Shown here piece after piece: positions 15,748 to 24,179 of a stretch of 33,268 nt of DNA. The position numbers were made by a program, and so were the translations under genes. The number at the start of each line of letters is the position of its first letter. Position 1 is the stretch's first letter. Origin of the DNA: Candidatus Abawacabacteria bacterium RBG_16_42_10 (GTDB lineage: Bacteria; Patescibacteriota; Gracilibacteria; RBG-16-42-10). Below the pieces are notes generated by a model. That model saw nothing but the letters and a program-made list of their open reading frames with translations. It was not told the origin of the DNA and did not search any database. The stretch lies in contig MEWR01000010.1 in the NCBI GenBank assembly GCA_001773455.1, positions 5,037 through 38,304 of the forward strand, in the 5' to 3' direction.

Positions 15748-17359
15748 TGAGCGTGTATCACCAATTATCAAAGGTACGACGTATCTCATCCCACCACCCA
15801 CACTCTGTCCCGATTGTCGACAACAAAGAAGATTGGCTTTTAGAAATGAAAGAAAACTCTATCATCGTAAATGCGATTTCAGTAATAAATCAATTATCTC
15901 TATATATTCACCCGATTCTCAATATATTGTATATGATCAAGATGTTTGGTGGAGTGATAAATGGGATGCCATGTCATACGGACAAAAATTTAATTTCAAT
16001 CGACCATTTTACGAACAATTCAATGAATTGATGCTTAAAGTTCCACGCATGTCACGTAATGCCATAAATAACGAAAATTCTGACTTTACGAATTTTTCGG
16101 GGACTTGTAAAAATTGCTACCTAGTTTATACAGCAGACGATAATGAGAATTGTTATTATGGAGCATTTGTTATGCATGATAGAGACTGTGTAGACTGCCT
16201 TTTTACGTATAATTCTGAACTTTGCTATGAGGTTTCAGATGGTCAAAAATGCTATGACGTTATGTTCGGGGCAAATATCGAGAATTCTAACAATGCCCTA
16301 TTTATTCGGGACTGTATTGGCTGCAATAATTGCATCATGTGTATTGGCCTTCGCAATAAGTCCTATTATTATAAAAACAAACCTGTTAGCGTTGAAGAAT
16401 TTAAAAAAATAAAAATTGAAACTCTGAAAAAAATTATGGGAAATATACAAGAATTAAAAAAAGAATTTTATGAGTTCTCATTATCTTTTCCAAGAAGATA
16501 TATGAATTCTATTAAATCCGAGAATTGTATTGGAGATTATATACTTAATTCACACAAACTTGACCACTGTTTTGACGCTAATGAATCAGAAGATTGCAAG
16601 TATGGATCTTGGTTGTATCAATGTAAAAATTCGTATGATTGTAGTTTCAATGGCCTCCCAGGAGAATGGGGATATGAACTAATTAGCGTAGCGCACAACG
16701 TATATCATTGCTTATTTTGCAATAATTGTTGGGGAAGTAATAGCGATATGATGCTTTCTGATCTTTGCCAATATTGTAAAAATTGTTTTGGATGTGTGGG
16801 TCTTAAGAATAGAGCATACTGTGTGTTTAATGCTCAATATACCAAAGAAGAGTATGAAAAGTTGGTTGGTAGGATTATTGAACATATGAAGCAAGGAGGC
16901 GAGTGGGGCGAGTTTTTCCCGACCAAGAATTCACCCTTTGGTTACAACGAAACTATTGCTCAAGAGTATTTTCCCTTGACCGAAGAAGAGGCATTAAAAC
17001 AAGGACATAAATGGCTTACTCAAAGAGACATGAATGTATATTATGGGAAAAAGCTCGTCATTCCTCAAAATATTAATAAAGTCTCTGATGATATTTGCAA
17101 AGAAATTCTTACCTGCAATACCTGCGATAAAAATTTCCGAATTATTATTCAGGAATTGGATTTTTACCGACGTATGCAGTTACCTGTCCCTCCAAATTGT
17201 TTTGATTGTAGACATCGTGCACGATTGGCCGCTAGAAACCCTCGAAAATTGTGGAAACGACAGTGTATGAAGTGTAATGCAAATATTGAAACGACGTATG
17301 CTTCTGATCGTCCCGAGATTGTGTACTGTGAAAAATGCTATTTAGAAACTGTTTATTAA
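15683..17359 (+). CDS. CR3: Cys-rich double zinc-ribbon protein
   Basis: A 558-residue paralogue. I use the ATG at 15683 (MDKTCKNC) because every family member starts just before the first CxxC; an upstream in-frame non-ATG start would overlap CR2. Ribbon cysteines are 5/8 and 42/45. The first module is less Cys-rich and ends CIMCIGLRNKSYYYKNKPVSVEEF, lacking the usual YC. The linker (EEFKKIKIETLKKIMGNIQE) and much of the centre are noticeably more A/T-rich than neighbouring copies. The second module ends CFGCVGLKNRAYCVFNAQYTKEEY. The C-terminal ribbon has TCNTC, NCFDC, QCMKC and YCEKC. The first 22 codons are identical in DNA to CR5, the middle is not, so the gene is a mosaic. Confidence 0.85.
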   Translation: MDKTCKNCSQHFEVSDEDMKFYERVSPIIKGTTYLIPPPTLCPDCRQQRRLAFRNERKLYHRKCDFSNKSIISIYSPDSQYIVYDQDVWWSDKWDAMSYGQKFNFNRPFYEQFNELMLKVPRMSRNAINNENSDFTNFSGTCKNCYLVYTADDNENCYYGAFVMHDRDCVDCLFTYNSELCYEVSDGQKCYDVMFGANIENSNNALFIRDCIGCNNCIMCIGLRNKSYYYKNKPVSVEEFKKIKIETLKKIMGNIQELKKEFYEFSLSFPRRYMNSIKSENCIGDYILNSHKLDHCFDANESEDCKYGSWLYQCKNSYDCSFNGLPGEWGYELISVAHNVYHCLFCNNCWGSNSDMMLSDLCQYCKNCFGCVGLKNRAYCVFNAQYTKEEYEKLVGRIIEHMKQGGEWGEFFPTKNSPFGYNETIAQEYFPLTEEEALKQGHKWLTQRDMNVYYGKKLVIPQNINKVSDDICKEILTCNTCDKNFRIIIQELDFYRRMQLPVPPNCFDCRHRARLAARNPRKLWKRQCMKCNANIETTYASDRPEIVYCEKCYLETVY

Positions 17360-17364
17360 ACTGT

Positions 17365-19038
17365 ATGAACAAGATTTGTAAACAGTGCCAAACACAATTC
17401 GATGTGACTGAAGAAGATTTGCAGTTTTACGATAAAGTCTCGCCGGTTTTTGCTGGAAAGAAATATGAAGTTCCTCTCCCAACACTTTGTCCACCTTGCA
17501 GACAGCAAAGGCGACTCGCCTGGCGTAATGAAAGAAAATTGTACAATCGCAAATGCGATCTCACTGGAAAACAAATTATTTCAGTGTTTTCTCCAGATAA
17601 ACCTTTCAAGGTTTATGATAAAGATGCCTGGTGGAGTGACAGTTGGGATGAACTTTCGTATGGCAGAGAAGTGGACTTTAATCGACCATTTTTGGATCAG
17701 TTGAAAGAGCTTATGCTCGATGTCCCTCGTATGGCGTTGTGGAATATTGATCCTGTGAACAGTGATTATAACCAATCTACAGGATGGCTCAAGAATTGTT
17801 ATTTGTTAGCAGCAGCCAATAGAAATGAAGATTGTTATTATGGCAATTATGTAAACGATTGTAAAAATTGTGTAGACAATTTAATGATCAAGAATTGTGA
17901 ACTGTGTTATGAGTGTATCGAATGCGAAGGCAGTTATGAGTGTTTCTTTTGTAAGAATTGTGTGAATTGTACTTCTTCACAGTTTCTCTTCAATTGTATC
18001 AGCTGTACCAACTGTTTCGGCTGTGTAAATCTCCAGAGAAAAGAATATTGTTTTTTCAATGAACAGCTCAGCAAGGAAGAGTATCAAATAAAAATAAAAG
18101 AGATCAATACCAAAAGTTATCTACATCTTGAAAAGCTTGCTGCGTTGATGAAAGAAACAGTGCTTAAATATCCTGTGAAATATATGATCGGAACTCACAA
18201 TGAAGATGTGACTGGTAACGGGATATATCAGTCTCATCATGCCTATGCATGTTTTGATGTTAGTAAGTTAGAAAATTGTAGTCATTGCTCTTGGTTTCAT
18301 GAAGCTAAGGACTGTATGGATACTTTTGCTTGGGGTATGTCAGCAGAGTTGTGTTATGACAGTATGGAAATCGGCGGAGGAGCGTATAGAACACTCTTCT
18401 GTGCTACATCACAGGGTACCAAGAATGCTTTCTATTCCTATCAATGCATGTTTTCAGAAAATATTTTTGGTTGTGTGGGACTGAAAAGGAAAAAACACTG
18501 TATTCTCAATAAACAGTATACCCAAGCGGAGTATGAGCAATTGTTGCCAAAGATTATTGAACATATGAAGAAGGGTAATGAGTGGGGAGAATTTTTCCCT
18601 TATTCTCTCAGTCCTTTTTGTTATAACGAGACAGTTGCCAGTGAATTTTTCCCATTATCCCCTGACCAGGCGGTCAGTTTGGGATCTGCATGGAGAGAAG
18701 AAGATGATCAAAACAAGTATCAGGGACCAAGATCGGATCTCCACGATACTATCGACGATGTTTCTGATGATGTATTGAAAAGTATATTAACGTGCGCCAA
18801 ATGCCAGAAGAATTACAAAGTAATCAGTCAAGAATTACAGTTTCACCGAGACCATAGTGTAGCTTTGTCACAATTTTGTCCTGCTTGTCGGCATCAGAAA
18901 AGAATTGAACAAAGAAATCCTCGTAAACTCTGGGATCGTCATTGTGCCAAATGTACTACTGCGATCAGTACCAGTTATTCTCCCGATCGCCCCGAGACCG
19001 TGTATTGCGAAAAGTGCTACTTAGAAACCGTTTACTAA
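17365..19038 (+). CDS. CR4: Cys-rich double zinc-ribbon protein
   Basis: A 557-residue paralogue starting MNKICKQC at 17365, 5 nt after the CR3 stop. N-terminal ribbon cysteines are 5/8 and 42/45. The first module is densely cysteine-patterned (CELCYECIECEGSYECFFCKNCVNC) and ends CFGCVNLQRKEYCFFNEQLSKEEY. After a helical linker of about 45 residues the second module begins (GTHNEDVTGNGIY) and ends IFGCVGLKRKKHCILNKQYTQAEY, with His in place of the usual Tyr. The C-terminal ribbon is TCAKC, FCPAC, HCAKC, YCEKC. Its 3' end shares a perfect 21-codon block with CR2, while its body does not, which again suggests exchange between copies. Function unknown. Confidence 0.85.
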   Translation: MNKICKQCQTQFDVTEEDLQFYDKVSPVFAGKKYEVPLPTLCPPCRQQRRLAWRNERKLYNRKCDLTGKQIISVFSPDKPFKVYDKDAWWSDSWDELSYGREVDFNRPFLDQLKELMLDVPRMALWNIDPVNSDYNQSTGWLKNCYLLAAANRNEDCYYGNYVNDCKNCVDNLMIKNCELCYECIECEGSYECFFCKNCVNCTSSQFLFNCISCTNCFGCVNLQRKEYCFFNEQLSKEEYQIKIKEINTKSYLHLEKLAALMKETVLKYPVKYMIGTHNEDVTGNGIYQSHHAYACFDVSKLENCSHCSWFHEAKDCMDTFAWGMSAELCYDSMEIGGGAYRTLFCATSQGTKNAFYSYQCMFSENIFGCVGLKRKKHCILNKQYTQAEYEQLLPKIIEHMKKGNEWGEFFPYSLSPFCYNETVASEFFPLSPDQAVSLGSAWREEDDQNKYQGPRSDLHDTIDDVSDDVLKSILTCAKCQKNYKVISQELQFHRDHSVALSQFCPACRHQKRIEQRNPRKLWDRHCAKCTTAISTSYSPDRPETVYCEKCYLETVY

Positions 19039-19108
19039 AATCTATGGATAAGACCTGCAAAAATTGTTCTCAGCATTTCGAGGTGAGTGATGAAGATATG
19101 AAGTTCTA
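18976..19108 (+). repeat. Perfect 133-bp direct repeat, copy 2 (CR4/CR5 junction)
   Basis: Identical to 15615-15747. It spans the CR4 3' end, the 5-nt gap and the CR5 5' end. The first difference after it is a silent C for T at 19109. Spacing of 3361 bp equals two array units, as expected if a two-gene block was duplicated or two junctions were homogenised. Confidence 0.95.
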
Positions 19109-20717
19109 CGAGCGTGTATCACCATTTATCAAAGGTACAACGTATCTCATCCCACCACCGACATTCTGTCCTTTATGTCGTCAGCAACGGCGTATGTCAT
19201 GGAGAAATGAAAGAAAATTGTATAATCGGAAATGCGATTTCTCCGGTAGACCAATCGTCTCTATTTACTCTGCAGATAAACCATACAAAGTCTATGAAAG
19301 TAAAGTCTGGTGGAGTGATGACTTTGATGGGAAAAAATATGCCCGAGATTTTGATTTCTTGCGTCCTTTCTTTGAACAATTGCGCGAATTGCAGTTGGTA
19401 GTTCCTCGACTCGCTTTGTTTGGGAAAAAAGGTGAAAATAGTGAGTATACGAATCACGCTGATCAATTAAAAAACTGCTATCTCGTGATGAATGGTGGAA
19501 ATTCAGAGAACTGCTTTTATGCCAATTGGGTCGTAAATTGCCGAGATTGTATGGACTCATCGTATGTAGATGGTTGTGAACTCTGTTATGAATGCACCTA
19601 CTGTAATACATGCTATAACTGCCAATTTGCGTATCACTGCGATGATTGCCGTGATAGTCGCTTTGTGTATGACTGCAAAGGGGTGAGTAAGAGTGTTTTG
19701 TGTGTTGGGCTTCGCAACAAATCATATTGTATTTTGAATGAACAATATTCCAAGGAAGAGTTTGAAAAGAAGATCAAAGAATTCTCTACCGCTTCCTACA
19801 CTGAATTACAAATATTACAAAAGAGTTTCCAAGAGCTTCTGCTCAAACATCCTCATAGAGCTTTGTTTCTCAATAATAGCGAGAATTGTTCCGGACAGAA
19901 TATTTTTAACAGCAAGAATTGTCAGCAATGTTTTTTCCTTTATGATTCACAGGATTGCAAATATTGTTACAACTCGGCAGTTAACATCACCGATAGCTAT
20001 GACATATATGAAACAGGTATAAATTGTGAGTTACAAATCGAAACTCACGCCTGCAATCGTTCGAAATATATCGGATTCTCTAATGCTAGCTACGATAACA
20101 ATAATATTTGGTATTCAGACAACTGTCATAATTCGTCATACCTTTTTGGTTGTATTGGGCTAAAAAAAGACCAGTACTGTATTCTGAATAAACAATATTC
20201 GAGAGAGGAATATGAACGGTTGGTACCAAAGATTATTGAGCACATGAAGAAGAGTAATGAGTATGGCGAGTTCTTTCCTACGAGCATGTCACCGTTCGCA
20301 TACAATGAAACCGTCGCTCATGATGCTATTTCCATGACTAAGGAACAGGTTGAGGCTAAGAATTGGCATTGGTATGAAGATGCTCTGGGTGGTGATTATC
20401 AAGGCGAAAAAGCACGTATACCTGATACCATTGAAGATGTAGAAGATGATATTCTCGAGAAAATATTAACGTGTGAAACTTGTCAGAAACATTATCGAAT
20501 TATCCGCCAAGAACTCAACTTCTATCGTCAGCAAAAAATTACTCTTCCCCGTCAATGTGTGGACTGTCGTCATCGCGTTCGTACGAAAAATCATTATCAG
20601 TTCACTTTGTTTCCTCGGAATTGTGCTAAATGCAATTTTGGCATACAAACGACGTATGCTTCTGATCAACCCGAGACAGTGTATTGCGAAAAGTGTTATT
20701 TAGAAACGGTTTACTGA
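19044..20717 (+). CDS. CR5: Cys-rich double zinc-ribbon protein
   Basis: A 557-residue paralogue; the start MDKTCKNC at 19044 is chosen by family alignment, 5 nt after CR4. Ribbon cysteines are 5/8 and 42/45. Its first Cys module is among the most regular (CRDCMDSSYVDGCELCYEC, then CNTCYNCQF), ending CVGLRNKSYCILNEQYSKEEF. The second module contains NSENCSGQNIFNSKNCQQCF and ends LFGCIGLKKDQYCILNKQYSREEY. In the C-terminal ribbon TCETC, QCVDC, NCAKC and YCEKC are kept, but the conserved RNP-x-KLW block is altered (KNHYQFTLFPRNC). It ends with TGA, one base before CR6, which fixes TGA as a stop codon in this genome. Confidence 0.85.
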   Translation: MDKTCKNCSQHFEVSDEDMKFYERVSPFIKGTTYLIPPPTFCPLCRQQRRMSWRNERKLYNRKCDFSGRPIVSIYSADKPYKVYESKVWWSDDFDGKKYARDFDFLRPFFEQLRELQLVVPRLALFGKKGENSEYTNHADQLKNCYLVMNGGNSENCFYANWVVNCRDCMDSSYVDGCELCYECTYCNTCYNCQFAYHCDDCRDSRFVYDCKGVSKSVLCVGLRNKSYCILNEQYSKEEFEKKIKEFSTASYTELQILQKSFQELLLKHPHRALFLNNSENCSGQNIFNSKNCQQCFFLYDSQDCKYCYNSAVNITDSYDIYETGINCELQIETHACNRSKYIGFSNASYDNNNIWYSDNCHNSSYLFGCIGLKKDQYCILNKQYSREEYERLVPKIIEHMKKSNEYGEFFPTSMSPFAYNETVAHDAISMTKEQVEAKNWHWYEDALGGDYQGEKARIPDTIEDVEDDILEKILTCETCQKHYRIIRQELNFYRQQKITLPRQCVDCRHRVRTKNHYQFTLFPRNCAKCNFGIQTTYASDQPETVYCEKCYLETVY

Positions 20718-20718
20718 G

Positions 20719-22392
20719 ATGAACAAGATTTGCAGACAATGCCAAAAACAATTTGAAGTTACTCAAGAAGATCTTAAGTTTTATGAGCAAATCTCGCCAG
20801 TTTTTAATGGTGAGAAAGCATTAATTCCCTCTCCGACATTCTGTCCCAACTGTCGTATGCAAAGAAGGTTGTCATTTAGAAATGAGAGAAAGCTCTACCA
20901 TCGGAAATGTGATGCATCTGGTAAAGAGATCCTGTCTATTTATTCAGCAGGTAGGCCATTCAAAGTCTATGAACAAAAAGAGTGGTGGTCAGACAAATGG
21001 GATGCCTTTGATTATGGAAGAGATTTTGACTTTACAAGGTCTTTCTTTGATCAGTTTCGAGAGCTGCAAACCGCTGTTCCTCGTATGAATGTGGTGACGG
21101 AGCACAATGAAAACAGTGATTATACCAATTACAATTCACATTTAAAAAATTGCTATCTACTCTTTTCCGGAGATTCAAGTCAGGATTGTTACTATGGTCA
21201 TTGGATTATTTTTAGTAAGAATTGTGTGGATTGCCTGAATATCGAAAATTGCGAATTAGCTTTCCAATGTTTCTATTCTACAAACCTCTACAATAGTAAT
21301 TACGTTTTGTTTTCAGAAAACTGTCACGATGCTTCATTTCTTTATGATTGTAAGGGCTGTTCCAACTGTTTTATGTGTTTTGGTTTGAGAAATAAACAAT
21401 ATTGTATCGATAATGTTCAATATTCTCCTGATGAGTACAAAAAGAAACTTGCCGGTTTTGATCTCGGTTCTGATAAACAGCTAAGAGTCTTGAAAGAACA
21501 GTTTTTTGCTAAAATAGAGAAATTTCCTCACTTGTATCTCTATCGTCGAGGGAGAATCCAGGACTCGACCGGCAATCTCCTTACTGACACCGACAATTGT
21601 GTTGAATGTTTCGAAGTCATTCGAGGCAAAGATTGTAAGCATGTTGAAGGAGCTTATGATACCCAAAATGTCTATGATTCGTCTTGGGTTGTCGGGCAAT
21701 TCGGATATGAAAATTGTGAGTGTGTCCCCATGCCATACTCTTCAGCATTCAATGTAAATTCCTACTCTGGCAGCAATCTTTTTTATACAGATACATGTAT
21801 GAATAATTGTCAGGATTGTTTTGGTTGTATCGGGCTAAAACACAAACAATACTGCATACTAAATAAACAATATTCTAAAGAAGAATATCTGAGCTTGGTA
21901 CCCAAGGTTATTGCACATATGAAAAAGATGGGGGAGTGGGGTGAATTTTTCCCAATATCACTTTCACCCTTTGCCTATAATGAGAGTGAAGCAGCAGAGT
22001 ATTTCCCACTTACGGTGGAAGAGGTGAAAAACAAAAGTTTACTGTGGAAACAGGAAGATAGTAGTAATCAGTACCATGGACCGGAAATTTCTTTGCCAGA
22101 TAGTATTCATGATTGTCCAGAAATGGTTGATAAACAAATTCTCACCTGTGAATCATGTGATCGCCATTACCGTTTGATACCGTTAGAAATAGAGTTCTAC
22201 AAGAAACAAGGAGTACCTTTACCCAGACAATGTTTCAACTGTAGGCACCATGAGCGTATGCAATGGAAAAATCCACGTAAACTCTGGGATAGAAATTGTA
22301 TGAAATGTAATGTGGCGATTAAGACGAGTTATTCACCAGAAAGACCGGAAATAGTATATTGCGAGAAGTGCTACTTGCAGGTAGTCTACTAA
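20719..22392 (+). CDS. CR6: Cys-rich double zinc-ribbon protein
   Basis: A 557-residue paralogue with about 36 cysteines, separated from CR5 by a single base, so translation is probably by re-initiation. N-terminal ribbon MNKICRQC and FCPNC. The first module has a central gap in the Cys pattern (FYSTNLYNSNYVLF replaces CxxC units) and ends CFMCFGLRNKQYCIDNVQYSPDEY. The second module ends DCFGCIGLKHKQYCILNKQYSKEEY. The C-terminal ribbon is TCESC, QCFNC, NCMKC, YCEKC, with the tail YLQVVY instead of YLETVY. It is the last member with all four C-terminal CxxC knuckles. No internal promoter is obvious. Confidence 0.85.
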   Translation: MNKICRQCQKQFEVTQEDLKFYEQISPVFNGEKALIPSPTFCPNCRMQRRLSFRNERKLYHRKCDASGKEILSIYSAGRPFKVYEQKEWWSDKWDAFDYGRDFDFTRSFFDQFRELQTAVPRMNVVTEHNENSDYTNYNSHLKNCYLLFSGDSSQDCYYGHWIIFSKNCVDCLNIENCELAFQCFYSTNLYNSNYVLFSENCHDASFLYDCKGCSNCFMCFGLRNKQYCIDNVQYSPDEYKKKLAGFDLGSDKQLRVLKEQFFAKIEKFPHLYLYRRGRIQDSTGNLLTDTDNCVECFEVIRGKDCKHVEGAYDTQNVYDSSWVVGQFGYENCECVPMPYSSAFNVNSYSGSNLFYTDTCMNNCQDCFGCIGLKHKQYCILNKQYSKEEYLSLVPKVIAHMKKMGEWGEFFPISLSPFAYNESEAAEYFPLTVEEVKNKSLLWKQEDSSNQYHGPEISLPDSIHDCPEMVDKQILTCESCDRHYRLIPLEIEFYKKQGVPLPRQCFNCRHHERMQWKNPRKLWDRNCMKCNVAIKTSYSPERPEIVYCEKCYLQVVY

Positions 22393-22410
22393 GCGAAAAA
22401 TAGCTTATTT

Positions 22411-24105
22411 ATGTCACAAAAAAGAACGTGTGTAGTCACGGGCAAAGAATTTACGATATCCGATAAGGAAGAAAAATATTGCACAACCAATAATATTCCG
22501 CTGCCAGATATGTGTCCTGAAGAAAGAATGTGCCAAATGGAGGGCATGTCGAATTCTGTATATCTCTATAACGGCACCTGCGCCTTCACGCATAAGCCAA
22601 TACTGACACCGACACCTCCTGATAAGGGATTTACTGTCTATGATATTGATGCTTGGAATTCCGATAAGTGGGATCCGCTTTCTTATGGCCAAGATATTGA
22701 TTGGAATCGGCCATTTTTTGAACAATTGGCTGAATTACAAAAAAAAGTACCTGTGCCCAGCCTTTTTGTGGCGAGATCAACGGTGGTTAATAGTGATTAT
22801 TGTAATGGCGTAGGGTATCTCAAAAACTGTTATTTGCTTTTTGTATCTGCCAACGACGAGGATTGTCTTTTTTCATTCGGACTATTTGGCTGTAAAAATG
22901 TCGTTGATACATTATGGGGCACAGATTGTGAGCTTTGTTATGGATCATTTCATATCACCAATTGTTATAATTGTCGCTTTGTAGAAAATTGTAGCAATTG
23001 TTCGGATTCTAGTTTTCTCTATAACTGTCAGGGACTCAAAAATTGCTTTGGCTGCGTAAATCTCAATAATAAGGAATATTGTTTTTACAATGAGCCATAT
23101 ACAAAAGAGGAATATCAAAAGAAAATAGCGGAAGTGGATTTGGGCAGCAATGAACGAGTGAAAAAGGAAGCTGATAAGTTTCATCAGTTTAAGTTAAAAT
23201 TTCCCCATAAACATCTCATTGGCAAACAAAATGAAAATTCGACCGGTAATTATTTAGACAATACCAAGGACTGTCATAATTGTTTCTTCTCTCAAAATAT
23301 TCAGGACTTGGAAAATTCTATACAGATCAGAGATGCTAAGGATAGTATGGATTTTCTCGGTTTTGGCATGCATGCTGAATTAATTTATCGCTCTCACGGT
23401 TGTGGTGACAATGCTTACAATCTTAAATTTTGTTTAAGTTGTTTCGGTAATGTGCGTGATTTGGAATACTGTATCTACGCGAATTCAGGAACGAAAGATT
23501 GTTTTGGCTGTATTAGTTTAAAACGTCAGGAATATTGCATACTCAATAAAAAGTATTCCAAAGAAGAATATTTTGCTTTAGTTGAACGTCTCAAAGAGCA
23601 TATGCGCAGGTCCCCACTGCGGTCGCCTGATGCGACCTTCGAGGGGCAGGCTGGTGAATATGGTAGTTTCTTTCCTCCACATTTGAGTTATTTCTATTAC
23701 AATCAATCCGAAGGCATGAATTATTTTCCGATAACAAAGGAAGAGGCGACTAAGCGTGGATTTGCTTGGTTTACAGAAAAGGTAGAGGATTTTGTGCCTA
23801 CGTACACTCTTCCTGATCATATTCGCGATGTAAAAGATGATGTACTGCATGCAGTACTCCGCAGTGAGAAAAGTGGTAAGAAATATCGGATGATTAAACA
23901 AGAATTGGAATTCTATCGTCGAATGAATGTGCCACCACCGCACACTTCCCCCATGGAAAGAATACAAGAAAATTTGAAGCATACGGCAATTCTGCCTCTG
24001 AAGACAATGAAGTGCAGCAGACATGGTGAAACTATCGAAACGGTCTACGATTCTACCAAGCAACAAGTATACTGTGAGAAGTGTTATCAGGAGACTATCT
24101 TGTAG
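22411..24105 (+). CDS. CR7: Cys-rich family protein with degenerate N-terminal ribbon
   Basis: A 564-residue paralogue that opens the divergent subgroup. The first CxxC has become CVVTG (RTCVVTGKEFTISD) and the second CPEERMC. The Cys modules remain (NCYNCRFVENCSNCSD) and end CFGCVNLNNKEYCFYNEPYTKEEY and CFGCISLKRQEYCILNKKYSKEEY. In the C-terminal ribbon the first knuckle is lost (RSEKSGKKYRM), the next pair is absent (HTSPMER), and KCSRH with YCEKC remain. Between EHM and GEYG about 13 extra residues come from an inserted palindrome (see 23608-23650). It follows CR6 by 18 nt and ends the plus-strand run. Confidence 0.83.
   Translation: MSQKRTCVVTGKEFTISDKEEKYCTTNNIPLPDMCPEERMCQMEGMSNSVYLYNGTCAFTHKPILTPTPPDKGFTVYDIDAWNSDKWDPLSYGQDIDWNRPFFEQLAELQKKVPVPSLFVARSTVVNSDYCNGVGYLKNCYLLFVSANDEDCLFSFGLFGCKNVVDTLWGTDCELCYGSFHITNCYNCRFVENCSNCSDSSFLYNCQGLKNCFGCVNLNNKEYCFYNEPYTKEEYQKKIAEVDLGSNERVKKEADKFHQFKLKFPHKHLIGKQNENSTGNYLDNTKDCHNCFFSQNIQDLENSIQIRDAKDSMDFLGFGMHAELIYRSHGCGDNAYNLKFCLSCFGNVRDLEYCIYANSGTKDCFGCISLKRQEYCILNKKYSKEEYFALVERLKEHMRRSPLRSPDATFEGQAGEYGSFFPPHLSYFYYNQSEGMNYFPITKEEATKRGFAWFTEKVEDFVPTYTLPDHIRDVKDDVLHAVLRSEKSGKKYRMIKQELEFYRRMNVPPPHTSPMERIQENLKHTAILPLKTMKCSRHGETIETVYDSTKQQVYCEKCYQETIL
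23608..23650. repeat. In-frame G/C-rich palindromic insert in CR7
   Basis: GGTCGC (23621-23626) and GCGACC (23632-23637) are perfect inverted repeats around CTGAT, flanked by CCCC (23612-23615) and GGGG (23643-23646). The stretch is G/C-rich in an A/T-rich gene. It encodes SPLRSPDATFEGQA, residues with no counterpart in CR1-CR6, where EHMKKTGEYG-like sequence is continuous. Confidence 0.7.
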
Positions 24106-24129
24106 TTATTACAAGCCATTTTCTAGGTA

Positions 24130-24157
24130 TTGTCAAGTATATAAATTGTGGTATAAT
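24130..24157 (+). promoter_or_regulatory. Promoter of the VirD4-like ATPase gene
   Basis: TTGTCA (24130-24135), 16 bp and a perfect TATAAT (24152-24157). The predicted start at about 24164 leaves a 16-nt leader before the ATG at 24180. Confidence 0.6.
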
Positions 24158-24179
24158 TACCTGAAAAGACACTGCCAAA

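Noticed and set aside
18942-19043. Longer N-termini for CR3, CR4 and CR5 from upstream in-frame starts
   Set aside because: The added residues come from the upstream gene's 3' end read in another frame; all family members start just before the first Cys motif, at an ATG.
15615-19108. CRISPR-like repeat array
   Set aside because: There are only two copies, 133 bp long, 3.4 kb apart and within coding sequence; no regular short spacers exist.
19261-19725. Antisense open frame of 154 codons inside CR5
   Set aside because: It mirrors the Cys/Asn/Tyr codon pattern of the CR gene, has no promoter or start signal, and similar antisense frames appear in other CR genes (e.g. 23578-24066, 29295-29936).
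12348-24105. Metallothionein or ferredoxin identity for the CR proteins
   Set aside because: Size, architecture and Cys spacing do not fit metallothioneins, and no CxxCxxCxxxCP ferredoxin motif is present.
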